A DNA stretch of 64,000 nucleotides from Leptospirales bacterium (GCA_019694685.1 JAIBBM010000023.1:1-64000); one strand, 5' to 3'. Positions 1 through 8,327 are shown, counted from the stretch's first letter. Notes: generated from the letters alone by a model not told the origin. Program-made: numbers and translations.

Positions 1-122
1 TGAAATCGGAAGGGCCGGCGAATGGGGCGCCTCCAGAGAAAAATCCTGAGAAAAAAGGACCTGTCTCTCTGCGCGGATACGGTGATTTTTCTTTCGCACC
101 AAATTTTGAATTTGTCAGCTGA
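1..122 (+). CDS. 3' end of a protein upstream of flgE, possibly FlgD-like (partial)
   Basis: An open frame enters from the left edge and stops at a TGA at 120-122, giving about 40 residues. The tail is rich in Pro, Gly, Lys and Glu and ends in an aromatic stretch (RGYGDFSFAPNFEFVS). No domain can be recognised in so short a piece. In many flagellar operons, including those of spirochaetes, the gene before flgE is flgD, the hook-capping protein, so FlgD is a position-based guess only. The frame runs in the same direction as flgE and ends 73 bp before it, consistent with one transcript. Confidence 0.45.
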   Translation, partial: KSEGPANGAPPEKNPEKKGPVSLRGYGDFSFAPNFEFVS

Positions 123-195
123 ATTGATTAAACTATTTCCCTGGAACGTCGAGCAGAAGAAAGCAACTAGAAACGGATAAGGAAAAACAAAGACT

Positions 196-1587
196 ATGAT
201 GCGATCCCTTTACTCCGGTGTAGCCGGAATGAAAAACCACCAGACACGAATGGACGTAATCGGTAACAACGTTTCGAACGTGAACACGCATGGTTTCAAG
301 ACAGAGCGCGTAACGTTCATGGACATGATCTCTCAGGAGATCTCGGGTGCCGCAGAGCCGCGCGAAAACGTGGGCGGTATCAACCCGCAGCAAGTTGGTC
401 TTGGAATGATGATCGCATCTATTGACAAGATCATGACCCAGGGTTCTCTTCAGACAACAGGAAAGAACACTGACGTGGCGATTTCCGGGGACGGGTTCTT
501 CGTAGTTCGCGACGGCGGAAAGCAGTACTATACTCGCGCAGGTATATTCAGCATGGATCGCGACGGCTTCTATGTTCATCCTGGAACTGGACTTCGTGTT
601 CAGGGCTGGAACGCGCGTCAGGATCGCGATGGAAACAGCTATATCAATTCCGCAGCTGGCGTAGAGGACATTCGCATTCCGCTCTATCAGAAGAAGCCAG
701 CCAAAGCAACCAGTGAAGTAGTTTTCGAATCTAACCTCAATCAGGCAGTACAGTCAGTGCCTGCGGACGCAACAGAAGAACAGATCCAGCAATTCCTGAG
801 TGGACCTCAAGAGACTCGTCGTGGACACGTGGCCACTGCAAACGTATATGACGAAGAAGGAAACAAGCGCGAACTTCGTCTTGAATTCTACAAGACAGGC
901 GACAACCGCTGGCAAGTGCGTGCGAACATGGAAAACTCTTCCAACCTCAGTGTAAACGTAGTTGGTCCGGGTGGCCAGGACACTGCAGTTGGTGGAACGA
1001 ATGCATTTGAACTCGGCTTTGCCTCCGATGGGCGCGTGCAGTCCGTCTCAGACGGAGTGGACACACAGAATTCAGGCAAGCTCACAGTGAACGTAAGCTT
1101 TCGCATTCCAGGAAACCCGGCTGTTCAGACCATCAAACTGAATATGGGCGAAGCGGGCGCGGTGAAAGGCGTCACTCAATTTGCGAGTTCTTTTACAACG
1201 CATGCAAAAGAGCAGGATGGGTATCCAATGGGATATCTTGAATCCTTCAGCATCGACAACACAGGAAGCATTGTTGGAACGTACACAAACGGCGTAAAAG
1301 AGCCTCTCGCCAAAGTAGCTCTCGCAACATTTACTAACCCGGCCGGTCTCACGAAAGAAGGCGAAACCAAGTTCAGCGAATCGATGAACAGTGGTAATGC
1401 GAACGTGGGTGAAGCAGGAATCGGTGGACGCGGCAAGATGTTTGCGGGTGTTCTTGAAATGTCAAACGTGGACCTGTCTGATCAATTCACAGACATGATT
1501 GTCACGCAGAGAGGTTTCCAGGCCAACTCTCGAACCATCACAACGAGTGATCAGATGATCCAGGAAATCCTGGGACTCAAGCGCTAG
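196..1587 (+). CDS. flgE: Flagellar hook protein FlgE
   Basis: FlgE polymerises into the flagellar hook, the universal joint between basal body and filament; in a spirochaete this would lie in the periplasm. The N-terminus ([20 protein letters not shown]) and the following [13 protein letters not shown] stretch form the D0 rod/hook signature. The C-terminus ([20 protein letters not shown]) is the matching D0 helix. At 463 aa it is a normal length for spirochaete FlgE. An AAGGA lies 12 nt before the ATG; the second Met (199) is an equally good start. The protein contains no cysteine at all. By eye, Ser179 sits where spirochaete FlgE carries the Cys used for lysinoalanine cross-linking, and Lys166 is present 13 residues before it. 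A terminator follows directly. Confidence 0.96.
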   Translation: MMRSLYSGVAGMKNHQTRMDVIGNNVSNVNTHGFKTERVTFMDMISQEISGAAEPRENVGGINPQQVGLGMMIASIDKIMTQGSLQTTGKNTDVAISGDGFFVVRDGGKQYYTRAGIFSMDRDGFYVHPGTGLRVQGWNARQDRDGNSYINSAAGVEDIRIPLYQKKPAKATSEVVFESNLNQAVQSVPADATEEQIQQFLSGPQETRRGHVATANVYDEEGNKRELRLEFYKTGDNRWQVRANMENSSNLSVNVVGPGGQDTAVGGTNAFELGFASDGRVQSVSDGVDTQNSGKLTVNVSFRIPGNPAVQTIKLNMGEAGAVKGVTQFASSFTTHAKEQDGYPMGYLESFSIDNTGSIVGTYTNGVKEPLAKVALATFTNPAGLTKEGETKFSESMNSGNANVGEAGIGGRGKMFAGVLEMSNVDLSDQFTDMIVTQRGFQANSRTITTSDQMIQEILGLKR

Positions 1588-1604
1588 GCCTGAGTGACTA
1601 AAAA

Positions 1605-1627
1605 CCCGCCATTCAGGCGGGTTTTTT
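1605..1627 (+). terminator. Rho-independent terminator of flgE
   Basis: A 6-bp GC stem (CCCGCC/GGCGGG) with a 5-nt loop (ATTCA) is followed by six T residues, 18 nt after the flgE stop codon. A run of four A precedes the stem. This marks the end of the flagellar transcript. Confidence 0.9.
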
Positions 1628-1637
1628 ATGCGATCAT

Positions 1638-1684
1638 GGCCGGATTATGTCACATGGCCGGGCGGCCGGATTATGTCACATAAT
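1638..1684 (+). promoter_or_regulatory. Direct repeat with a perfect 15-bp palindrome, candidate operator
   Basis: The 18-nt sequence GGCCGGATTATGTCACAT occurs at 1638-1655 and again at 1664-1681, 26 bp apart. The second copy extends into a perfect odd palindrome, ATTATGT-C-ACATAAT (1670-1684). The first copy keeps the left arm but its right arm breaks off after ACAT. It lies between the flgE terminator and the start of the fused dehydrogenase at 1764, the usual place for an operator. The bound protein is unknown. Confidence 0.45.
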
Positions 1685-1763
1685 CTCCAGGCGCCCAGAC
1701 AAAAGATCTTGCCTGCTCCAGGAAATCATGCGAACCTTTGCATGTAATCTCTGGAGGCGGCGT

Positions 1764-4700
1764 ATGAACCCCGACCTGAAGATTCGGTTTCTGCGTGCAA
1801 TGCTCCACGCTCGCATCAGCGATGAGGCAGAGCAGGCGTTGAAGAGAAAAGGCCTGGTTCCTTTTGAGCTATCAAGCGAAGGCCACGAGGCTCTAGCGGC
1901 CATTGCTTTTGCCATGGGACCCGACGACTGGCTTCATCCTCATTATAGGGATCGCGCGATTGTGCTGGCTCGAGGTGTGTCTGATCGCGAGATCTTTCTG
2001 GATTTCTTTTCCAGATCGGGCGCTCCGAGTGCCGGCCGCCAGATGCCTGTGCATTACAATTCTCGCGCTCTTCGCATCGTCACATTGTCCACGCCGGTGG
2101 CGACCAATGCACTGCAGGCTGCTGGCATGGCTCTGTCTCTCAAAGAACGAGGAATACCGGAAGTGGTGATCGCATCCATTGGAGATGCGTCCAGTCGCGA
2201 AGGAGAGTTTTATGAGGCACTCGCCATGGCCGCCGCAGATCAGTTGCCCGTGGTGTTTGTAATCGAAGACAATGGGTATGGTATTTCCACTCCGACAGCC
2301 GGTAGAACTTTCTGGAAAATGAAACATGGAGTCACAGAGAATTCGGATGGATCCTGGTTTCATGGTTGTGCCGTTTTGCGTGTGGATGGACTCGATCCAG
2401 AAGCCGTCTACGAAGCAACGTTAAGCGCCATAGATCAGGCGAGATCCGGGGCCGGTCCTACCATCTTGATTGCGAATGTAGAGAGGCTCAAAAGTCATTC
2501 CAGTTCAGACGATCAGAGAATCTATAGAAGCGCGGATGAACTGGAACATCTCAAGGACCCGGTGAAACTCTACATGCAGCGTTGTCTGGACAGCGGCATT
2601 GTGGACCAGCGTGCGATCGCCGTGATGCGCCAGGAGTTGCATGATCAGGTAAACGAAGCGGCCAGACAGGCGATCGGGGAAGGAGAGCCCGATCCTGGCC
2701 AGGAAATCGATTCTGTATTTGCGCCACTTCCCCTTTCTCTCTGCAATGCTGTAGAAAAGCTCCCGCGCCCTCTTTCCAAAGACGAAGGGGGCAGGACCAT
2801 GGCGCAGTGCATTGAGCTTGTGCTCGAACAGGAGATGAAAGGAAATGATCGCATCTATCTGTATGGTGAAGACATTGAGGACCCAAAGGGAGATGTGTTT
2901 GGAATTACGCGCGGACTTTCCGGAAAATTTCCAGGCCACGTGCGAAATTCTCCTCTCGCGGAAGCGACGATCGTAGGAAGTTCCGTTGGCAGGGCACTCG
3001 CAGGCGACCTTCCTGTGGCCGCCATTCAGTTCATTGACTTTGTCGGGCCTGCGCTCAATCAATTGTTCAACGAAGTCATCACTATTTACTGGAGATCGGC
3101 GGGGCAATGGAATTGTCCGATCTTGATTCTTTCTCCGTACGGGGCGTATGCTCCGGGCATTGGACCATGGCACAGCCAGACAAACGAAGCGCTCTTCGCG
3201 CATATGCCTGGACTTCATGTGGTTATTCCTTCGAGCCCGGCGGATGCGGCCGGTTTGTTGCGATTCTCTCTTCGTTGCCAGCGTCCTGTTCTTTTTCTCT
3301 ATCCTAAGAGGCTCCTTCATACTGCGGAAAACACTGTGGAAATTCCTCCGGAAGATTGCATGGTTCCATTTGGTCGTGCCAGTGTGCTTCGCCGCGGAAA
3401 AGATGTAACACTGGTTACGTGGGGAAACTGCGTTTCTATTTGTCTATCTGCTGCCTCTGTGGCCCATGCGGAAGGAATCGAATGCGAAATCATTGATCTG
3501 CGGACCATCATCCCGTGGGACAGAGACGCGGTTTTGAAAAGCGTTAGAAACACCGGTCGCCTGATCGTTGTGCACGAAGACGCGCGCACGTGTGGTTTTG
3601 GATCTGAGATTGTAGCAGAGGTAGTTGCTGAGTGTTTTGATTCTTTGATCAGCCCACCGACGCGTGTGACCAAGGGAGATGTGCACAATCCATACAACAT
3701 GCGCCTGCAGCTCGCAGCACTTCCATCGGTTGAGCAGACAGCGGCCGCCGTTAGATCTATCTGCCAGTCGCGGAGTGACCGCGCTATTCGAAAAGAGCGG
3801 ATGCCCGAATCTCACGTAACGATGTCTGCCGCAGAAAACGTCGTGAATATCCTGGTTCCGCAGCAATCTCCCACGGACGAAGATGCTCATCTCATCTGCT
3901 TTCGCGTGCAACTGGGAGATGATGTGACGGAAGGCGCTGTGGTTGCGGAAATGGAAGCAAACAAAGGAGCTTTTGAAATCGAATCCACGCACAGTGGGAG
4001 AGTGATTGCACTTCATGGTAGTCCAGGAAGCAGAATGTTGATTGGAGAAAAGCTTCTGACTCTAGAAGTCTCATCACACAATACGAAATCGCAGACGCCG
4101 GGAGCCAGGGGGCGGGAACACCAGGAACATGCGGGCAAGGAACAGGCAGACGGGCCAAACAGTGCCATCGTGAAGTTGTCTCCCGCGCAGATTCGAGTCT
4201 CGCGGATCGCGCGCATGAGCCTGAGAGAGATTCCTCAGTCCTCCGTAGAGTGCGACGCGGACGTGACAAACTTAGTGGGTCATCGCGACAACAGTCTTCG
4301 CACGAGCGAAAGCGGGCAGGAAACGAATCATCCCGGAATCACTCATTCCATCCTCTGGGCCATGGTGCGTGCGATGAAAGAGGAGAGACATCGCTTATTT
4401 AGAGGGAGGCTCAGCGAAGACGAACAATCTGTTCTCATCGGAGAGGGGATTCATGTTGGTTTGGCTGTTCTGGGGCCTGGAGACGATTTGATCGTACCTG
4501 TCATTCGCAACGCACAGAATCTCGATCTCAGTGAGCTCACAGCTTCCGCGCGCGCACTACAGAAAAAAGTCCAGGCAGGGAGCATTGCCGCGTCGGATCT
4601 GGAAGGGGCGACTGTGACTCTCTCTAACATCGGCACAACGGGAGTACTCATAGGCACTCCGTTTGTGATTCCAGGGCAGATGGCGATTCTTGCCGCAGGA

Positions 4701-4838
4701 ACCGTACAGGAGAATTTCTCACATGGGGCAGCCAGGCGATTGATTCGGCTGAGGCTTGCGTTTGATCACAGGCCAATCAACGGATCTCACGCAGCTCTAT
4801 TCTTGCGTTCTATTTGTGATGAACTGGAGAGAATGTAG
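1764..4838 (+). CDS. Single-chain 2-oxoacid dehydrogenase: E1-alpha/E1-beta/lipoyl/E2 fusion
   Basis: This 1024-aa protein joins parts normally made as three polypeptides of a pyruvate or branched-chain 2-oxoacid dehydrogenase complex. Residues 1-340 are E1-alpha, with thiamine-diphosphate motif GDASSREGEFYEAL at 140. From 346 to about 690 is E1-beta (YGEDIEDPKGDVFG). From 695 to 764 is a lipoyl domain, with the lipoyl lysine probably Lys734 in EANKGAFEIES. From about 805 to 1024 is an E2 acyltransferase domain. The E2 active-site motif HxxxDG reads HRPING (His1002, Asn1006), so the Asp is replaced by Asn. No E1/E3-binding domain is evident and no E3 gene is adjacent. The ATG at 1764 is chosen for its GGAGG 7 nt upstream; the frame stays open 39 codons further. 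Substrate unknown. Confidence 0.85.
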   Translation: MNPDLKIRFLRAMLHARISDEAEQALKRKGLVPFELSSEGHEALAAIAFAMGPDDWLHPHYRDRAIVLARGVSDREIFLDFFSRSGAPSAGRQMPVHYNSRALRIVTLSTPVATNALQAAGMALSLKERGIPEVVIASIGDASSREGEFYEALAMAAADQLPVVFVIEDNGYGISTPTAGRTFWKMKHGVTENSDGSWFHGCAVLRVDGLDPEAVYEATLSAIDQARSGAGPTILIANVERLKSHSSSDDQRIYRSADELEHLKDPVKLYMQRCLDSGIVDQRAIAVMRQELHDQVNEAARQAIGEGEPDPGQEIDSVFAPLPLSLCNAVEKLPRPLSKDEGGRTMAQCIELVLEQEMKGNDRIYLYGEDIEDPKGDVFGITRGLSGKFPGHVRNSPLAEATIVGSSVGRALAGDLPVAAIQFIDFVGPALNQLFNEVITIYWRSAGQWNCPILILSPYGAYAPGIGPWHSQTNEALFAHMPGLHVVIPSSPADAAGLLRFSLRCQRPVLFLYPKRLLHTAENTVEIPPEDCMVPFGRASVLRRGKDVTLVTWGNCVSICLSAASVAHAEGIECEIIDLRTIIPWDRDAVLKSVRNTGRLIVVHEDARTCGFGSEIVAEVVAECFDSLISPPTRVTKGDVHNPYNMRLQLAALPSVEQTAAAVRSICQSRSDRAIRKERMPESHVTMSAAENVVNILVPQQSPTDEDAHLICFRVQLGDDVTEGAVVAEMEANKGAFEIESTHSGRVIALHGSPGSRMLIGEKLLTLEVSSHNTKSQTPGARGREHQEHAGKEQADGPNSAIVKLSPAQIRVSRIARMSLREIPQSSVECDADVTNLVGHRDNSLRTSESGQETNHPGITHSILWAMVRAMKEERHRLFRGRLSEDEQSVLIGEGIHVGLAVLGPGDDLIVPVIRNAQNLDLSELTASARALQKKVQAGSIAASDLEGATVTLSNIGTTGVLIGTPFVIPGQMAILAAGTVQENFSHGAARRLIRLRLAFDHRPINGSHAALFLRSICDELERM

Positions 4839-4842
4839 CATC

Positions 4843-4861
4843 CAGGCAATGTCGCCTGACG
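4843..4861. terminator. Small hairpin between convergent genes
   Basis: CAGGC (4843-4847) pairs with GCCTG (4854-4858) around a 6-nt loop, between the convergent dehydrogenase and the small exported-protein gene. It shares AATGYCGCCTGACG (4848-4861) with the hairpin after recJ. There is no T-tract, so termination is only suggested by position. Confidence 0.3.
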
Positions 4862-4903
4862 GGAATTTATATGAAGGGATCTCTTCGGATTGAGAGGATG
4901 AAT

Positions 4904-5386
4904 TTACATGTTTACAAGTTTGTTCAGTTCTGATTCATACTTTTCTACGAGTCTCTTCCAGTCGTCCTGAAAGGTAGAAGTGAAGCGGCTGAACATATCT
5001 TTGTTGTATGCGCCTGGATAGAATCCTTCCATGATCAAATCGCCTGCTTCGTCGCGATAGAAGCGAGAAGCCATAGCGTCTGAATTGAGTTTGTTGATCA
5101 GAGAGAGCATGCCACGCTCATCTTTCTTACCTTCTGCAGTTGCAATGCGATAGAATGTAACCAGGAACCCATGACCCTTTGCCTGGATGTGCATGTCAGG
5201 CACTGCCTCTTTCGTTTTGCAGGATAGCCTGGGTCCTGATTCTCCAGGTTTGTCTTTGCAGTCATAGCCCAGAAATTCCAGATGAGTCTTGAACTGGCCG
5301 AGGCCATTGTCCGGTTCTTCTGCAGCCAGGTGTTGGGTTAGAATCAAAGAGAAAAGAGAGAGGATCAGGAAAGAACATGATCGCAT
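4904..5386 (-). CDS. Exported protein of unknown function
   Basis: The 160-aa product begins with a clear Sec signal peptide (MRSCSFLILSLFSLILTQHL, then AAEEP) and continues as a soluble domain of about 135 residues rich in charged and aromatic residues. Two cysteines (YDCKDK and LSCKTK) could form a disulphide in the periplasm. I do not recognise the family. The Met at 5386 is preferred because the signal peptide starts there, although the frame is open 15 codons further. It lies 8 nt after a Cys-rich lipoprotein gene on the same strand and probably shares its transcript. Confidence 0.75.
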   Translation of the reverse strand: MRSCSFLILSLFSLILTQHLAAEEPDNGLGQFKTHLEFLGYDCKDKPGESGPRLSCKTKEAVPDMHIQAKGHGFLVTFYRIATAEGKKDERGMLSLINKLNSDAMASRFYRDEAGDLIMEGFYPGAYNKDMFSRFTSTFQDDWKRLVEKYESELNKLVNM

Positions 5387-5394
5387 AACGGGTC

Positions 5395-5634
5395 TCACAG
5401 TGGCGATTTCTCCACGCAGGTTGTTCTGCACTCTTTCTTAATGGAAGTGCAAGCAAGGAATGCATAGACCCCGGTCTGGTCTGCACAGCTAGAGGAACAT
5501 GTGTTTCTTGCGAGTGCCTGCTGGAGGATGACGCATTGTTGGAAGTTATCTTCGCAGTTTCCTACGCACTCAGAATGGGACATGCAACCGGAGACGAGCA
5601 GGAATCCAGCCAGGATCACAATCGCAGATTTCAT
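5395..5634 (-). CDS. Small cysteine-rich lipoprotein
   Basis: This 79-aa protein starts MKSAIVILAGFLLVSGC, a short lipoprotein signal peptide with the lipidated Cys at residue 17. The mature part holds eight more cysteines, six of them in three CxxxC pairs (CVGNC, CSSSC, CRTTC). The regular spacing suggests a helical hairpin held by disulphides. Its ATG overlaps the TGA of mtnB (ATGA), so translation is probably coupled to it. No function is known to me. The start was set by the lipobox and the overlap; a longer in-frame reading would add 27 residues without signal character. Confidence 0.75.
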   Translation of the reverse strand: MKSAIVILAGFLLVSGCMSHSECVGNCEDNFQQCVILQQALARNTCSSSCADQTGVYAFLACTSIKKECRTTCVEKSPL

Positions 5635-6341
5635 CAGACACCCATGGGATGCTGGTCTCGTGTGATGCCGCTTTGACGCATGCGAACCAGGATCTCGCAC
5701 AAATAATCGATGCACTCTGCCTGAGTTTTGGCTTTCACTTCGTCTTTGCCCCAGACATAGATCCCGTGATTTCGCACAGCCACAGCACAGGTCTTTGGAT
5801 ACTTTGCGATTGCTTCTCTCAGAGAATCCGTGAGGTCACATTCCTTTGCAGTGTTGTCTACGACCGGGAGAGTAAATACATCGTGGTAACCGTGACCTTC
5901 CAGGCCTTTGATCATCTCCAGTTCCGTGAACTCGAGAACTGAAATTCGTCCTTCCACTCTTTTTGCATACAGTGTGGACAGCACTACGTTTGGCGAATGC
6001 GAATGAAGCACCGCGCCTGCGTTTCGCATTTCAAAAGCAGAAAGGAATAGAGGCGCGCATTCAGTGAGTTTGAGTTTTTCGTTTTTTGCGTGGCGCGTTA
6101 CATTTCCAGCCAGATCCAGTTCAAAGATATCTTCCGGTTTGATTTTCTCTTTTTCAACGCCACTGGGCGCCATGTAGATTGTATCATTGCGTCGAATGGA
6201 AACCCCACCGCCCGTTCCACTGACCCAGCCAAGAGTGTAAAAATTGCGGCAGATCTCGCAGATCAAATCTCTCGGGGAAGTATCTCTAGTCTGGATGGGG
6301 TTGATTTCGCTGACGCGATCTGTCTGAAATCCAATGGCCAT
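5634..6341 (-). CDS. mtnB: Methylthioribulose-1-phosphate dehydratase
   Basis: MtnB is a zinc-dependent class II aldolase-family enzyme of the methionine salvage pathway. It dehydrates 5-methylthioribulose 1-phosphate in the cytoplasm. The 235-aa sequence shows the family start (RNFYTLGWVSGTGGGVSIRR), the substrate loop MAPSGVEKEKI, the zinc-binding pair GAVLHSHSPNVV and the later zinc His in RNHGIYVWG. Length is normal. The Met at 6341 gives the expected N-terminus, although no strong ribosome-binding site is visible. Other mtn genes are not in the window. It leads a small operon with two exported proteins. A related class II aldolase activity cannot be excluded. Confidence 0.85.
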   Translation of the reverse strand: MAIGFQTDRVSEINPIQTRDTSPRDLICEICRNFYTLGWVSGTGGGVSIRRNDTIYMAPSGVEKEKIKPEDIFELDLAGNVTRHAKNEKLKLTECAPLFLSAFEMRNAGAVLHSHSPNVVLSTLYAKRVEGRISVLEFTELEMIKGLEGHGYHDVFTLPVVDNTAKECDLTDSLREAIAKYPKTCAVAVRNHGIYVWGKDEVKAKTQAECIDYLCEILVRMRQSGITRDQHPMGV

Positions 6342-6440
6342 GGCGACCAGATAAAGGGAAGTGAGGCTGTTCGGCCAGATGAAAAAATCTCCCTGGATCG
6401 ATATTGCGCGAAAACGCAGCGCGCACCCTGATGGCATTCT

Positions 6441-7067
6441 ATGCACAACACGGAAGCAACCGCGCAGGCGTTGAATATTCTTCGGCGCGGTGATCAGTTT
6501 CAATGGAGCGTCATCCCGTTTCTGGCATTTGTATGCTATGTTTATTTCACTGAGATCAAGAATCGAAACTGGGCTTCCGTCTCGGCTGGTCTTGCCCTGT
6601 ACGGAGTGCACTGGTTTTACGAAATCCTAAATGCTCTCATCCAGCATGCAACTGGACATGCTCTCTGGACTGTGCCGACAGGTACTTCGTTTTTGATTTT
6701 CATTGGAGTCGGGATTGAAATCTCTTTGATGTTCGCTGTTTCCGGGATCATCATTTCCAGGCTCCTTCCAGAAAACCCGTCTGAGAAAATAGCCGGCCTT
6801 CCACTCAAATGGTTGCACGTGATTTCTTTTGCCGTACTCTATTCAGTCATTGAAATCTTCCTGGTCAAGGCCACCCCCGTATTTGTCTGGGTGTATGATT
6901 GGTGGGGCGCGATCCCGGTTGGGCTTACTGTATATGTGCCATTTTTTGCAGCGGCAGTATTCGCGTACTACTGGCAGCCCCGCACAAGACTGATCTTCAT
7001 CAGCGCAGTGTGGATTCTGGATTTGTTCCTGGTTCTTGTTTTCGCAGTAGTCCTTCGCTGGATCTAG
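6441..7067 (+). CDS. Polytopic membrane protein of unknown function
   Basis: The 208-aa protein has six or seven hydrophobic segments (for example near residues 22-37, 46-65, 80-107, 124-141, 155-175 and 183-206) separated by short loops. It looks like an integral inner-membrane protein. I recognise no catalytic motif or transporter signature. It is transcribed away from mtnB, with 99 bp between the two starts. It ends 26 bp before the convergent TPR gene. Confidence 0.7.
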   Translation: MHNTEATAQALNILRRGDQFQWSVIPFLAFVCYVYFTEIKNRNWASVSAGLALYGVHWFYEILNALIQHATGHALWTVPTGTSFLIFIGVGIEISLMFAVSGIIISRLLPENPSEKIAGLPLKWLHVISFAVLYSVIEIFLVKATPVFVWVYDWWGAIPVGLTVYVPFFAAAVFAYYWQPRTRLIFISAVWILDLFLVLVFAVVLRWI

Positions 7068-7093
7068 TGGTGCGCACTCAATGACGATTTAAA

Positions 7094-7966
7094 TCAGAAA
7101 CTGGTTTCGAACCGAATGTCTGAGGTTTGTTCCACGAAATCGATATTGAAGAACCTGTCACGAATCGTTTGTTGAAATTTGCGTTCCTGAAAAGTGTTGA
7201 ATCTACCTGCGGAAGCAGCAGCGCCTGTGATGTTGGTTAGATAGAAACCCAGACCAAGAATTCCCATGATGATGGAACCGCCATGTCCCGAACGAGCGCG
7301 CGTTTCCAGATGATTCATGTATGCCGCCGATCCGCAAAGTACGCTCGTGAATGCGAAAGCGGTGAGACCATCTGCAACGTTGCGCGAGTAAACCTGACCC
7401 GATCCCGGAAGCAAGGCGGAAAGCCCGGCTGCAAGCCATACGCTTTTGCGCGGGATTTCATTGTAGGTGGTCATGGCTGTGAGCGTTTCGCTTGCGGCGA
7501 TTCTCACTCTTTCATTTTCCGTTTCGCGCTGGAGTTTTTCGAAATGAATTCGGGCACGATCAAAGTCACCGTCTTCCAGGTATAGAGTTCCCGCCAGGAG
7601 TCTCCCCAGATCTTTCTTTGACTCAGGGAGCTTGCTTTCTTCTAGTTCTCCCTGGTCCATGAGAAAGCGATTTCGAAAGTTCGCTCTTAAATCGCCATAC
7701 ATGCGAAAGTACATTATATCAAATGATTTTCCCTGAAGAGATTCAATTGCCTGGCGAAACCTTCTTTCGCGAATTAGAGTCAGGCCAATTTTTGCGCGGA
7801 CTGACTCATTGCTTGAATCGAGTATCGCGCGGTCGTATTCGATTCTGGCCAGTCCGAAGTCTTTCTTTTTGTAGTACGCATCTCCCATTTGTTCGTGACT
7901 TTTCTCAGCGAAGCTTGCAAAGGGTAGAAGAATGAGGCACGCAGTCTGGATCATTCTGCTTTTCAT
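7094..7966 (-). CDS. Exported TPR protein with C-terminal membrane segments
   Basis: The 290-aa product begins MKSRMIQTACLILLPFASFA, a signal peptide. Residues 20-175 contain tetratricopeptide-like repeats (HEQMGDAYYKKKDFGLARIE; LAGTLYLEDGDFDRARIHFE). From about 185 the segment LAAGLSALLPGSGQVYSRN resembles the proline-glycine PGxGQ motif of small membrane proteins often annotated DUF5683, followed by two hydrophobic helices. A scaffold role in the envelope is likely; the partner is unknown. The start at 7966 overlaps the 5' end of the divergent YidD-like gene by 35 bp. A second Met at 7954 is possible. Confidence 0.7.
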   Translation of the reverse strand: MKSRMIQTACLILLPFASFAEKSHEQMGDAYYKKKDFGLARIEYDRAILDSSNESVRAKIGLTLIRERRFRQAIESLQGKSFDIMYFRMYGDLRANFRNRFLMDQGELEESKLPESKKDLGRLLAGTLYLEDGDFDRARIHFEKLQRETENERVRIAASETLTAMTTYNEIPRKSVWLAAGLSALLPGSGQVYSRNVADGLTAFAFTSVLCGSAAYMNHLETRARSGHGGSIIMGILGLGFYLTNITGAAASAGRFNTFQERKFQQTIRDRFFNIDFVEQTSDIRFETSF

Positions 7967-8327
7967 GACAGTTTGCAAATCGGCACAGAGTCCCGCGGCC
8001 GGCGAGGAAAATCCGATCGTGTTTCGTCCTATGCTGTATTTGATTGATCGCCACCGCGAAGAATTCACTCACTATGACGGTCCACGTTGTCCCATGTATC
8101 CTTCGTGTGCGGCCTATGCGGATCGGGCCATTCGCCAGTATGGCTTTCTGGGCGCCCTGATGTTTGCAAACAGGCTTTTCTTCGCGGAGACTGGAGATCT
8201 GGCATCCAAATACGTGCTTGTGCCTCATAGAATGTCTGAAATGCCTCGATACTACGATCCAGTGTCCGATGACATCCTTCCAGGAGAGCACAGGCCGTCT
8301 CTTCTTATGGAAGACTTCTCAGAATAG
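7932..8327 (+). CDS. Secreted YidD-like protein
   Basis: YidD proteins carry a CxxYPxCS-like motif and help membrane protein insertion near YidC. Here CPMYPSCAAYADRAIRQYG (about residues 53-71) fits that motif. The 131-aa protein is longer than classical YidD (about 70-85 aa), and its start MRHAVWIILLFMTVCKSAQS looks like a signal peptide, so it may act outside the cytoplasm. An AGGG about 7 nt before the ATG supports the start. Its first codons overlap the 5' end of the divergent TPR gene. The family call is good; cellular role is inferred. Confidence 0.75.
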   Translation: MRHAVWIILLFMTVCKSAQSPAAGEENPIVFRPMLYLIDRHREEFTHYDGPRCPMYPSCAAYADRAIRQYGFLGALMFANRLFFAETGDLASKYVLVPHRMSEMPRYYDPVSDDILPGEHRPSLLMEDFSE

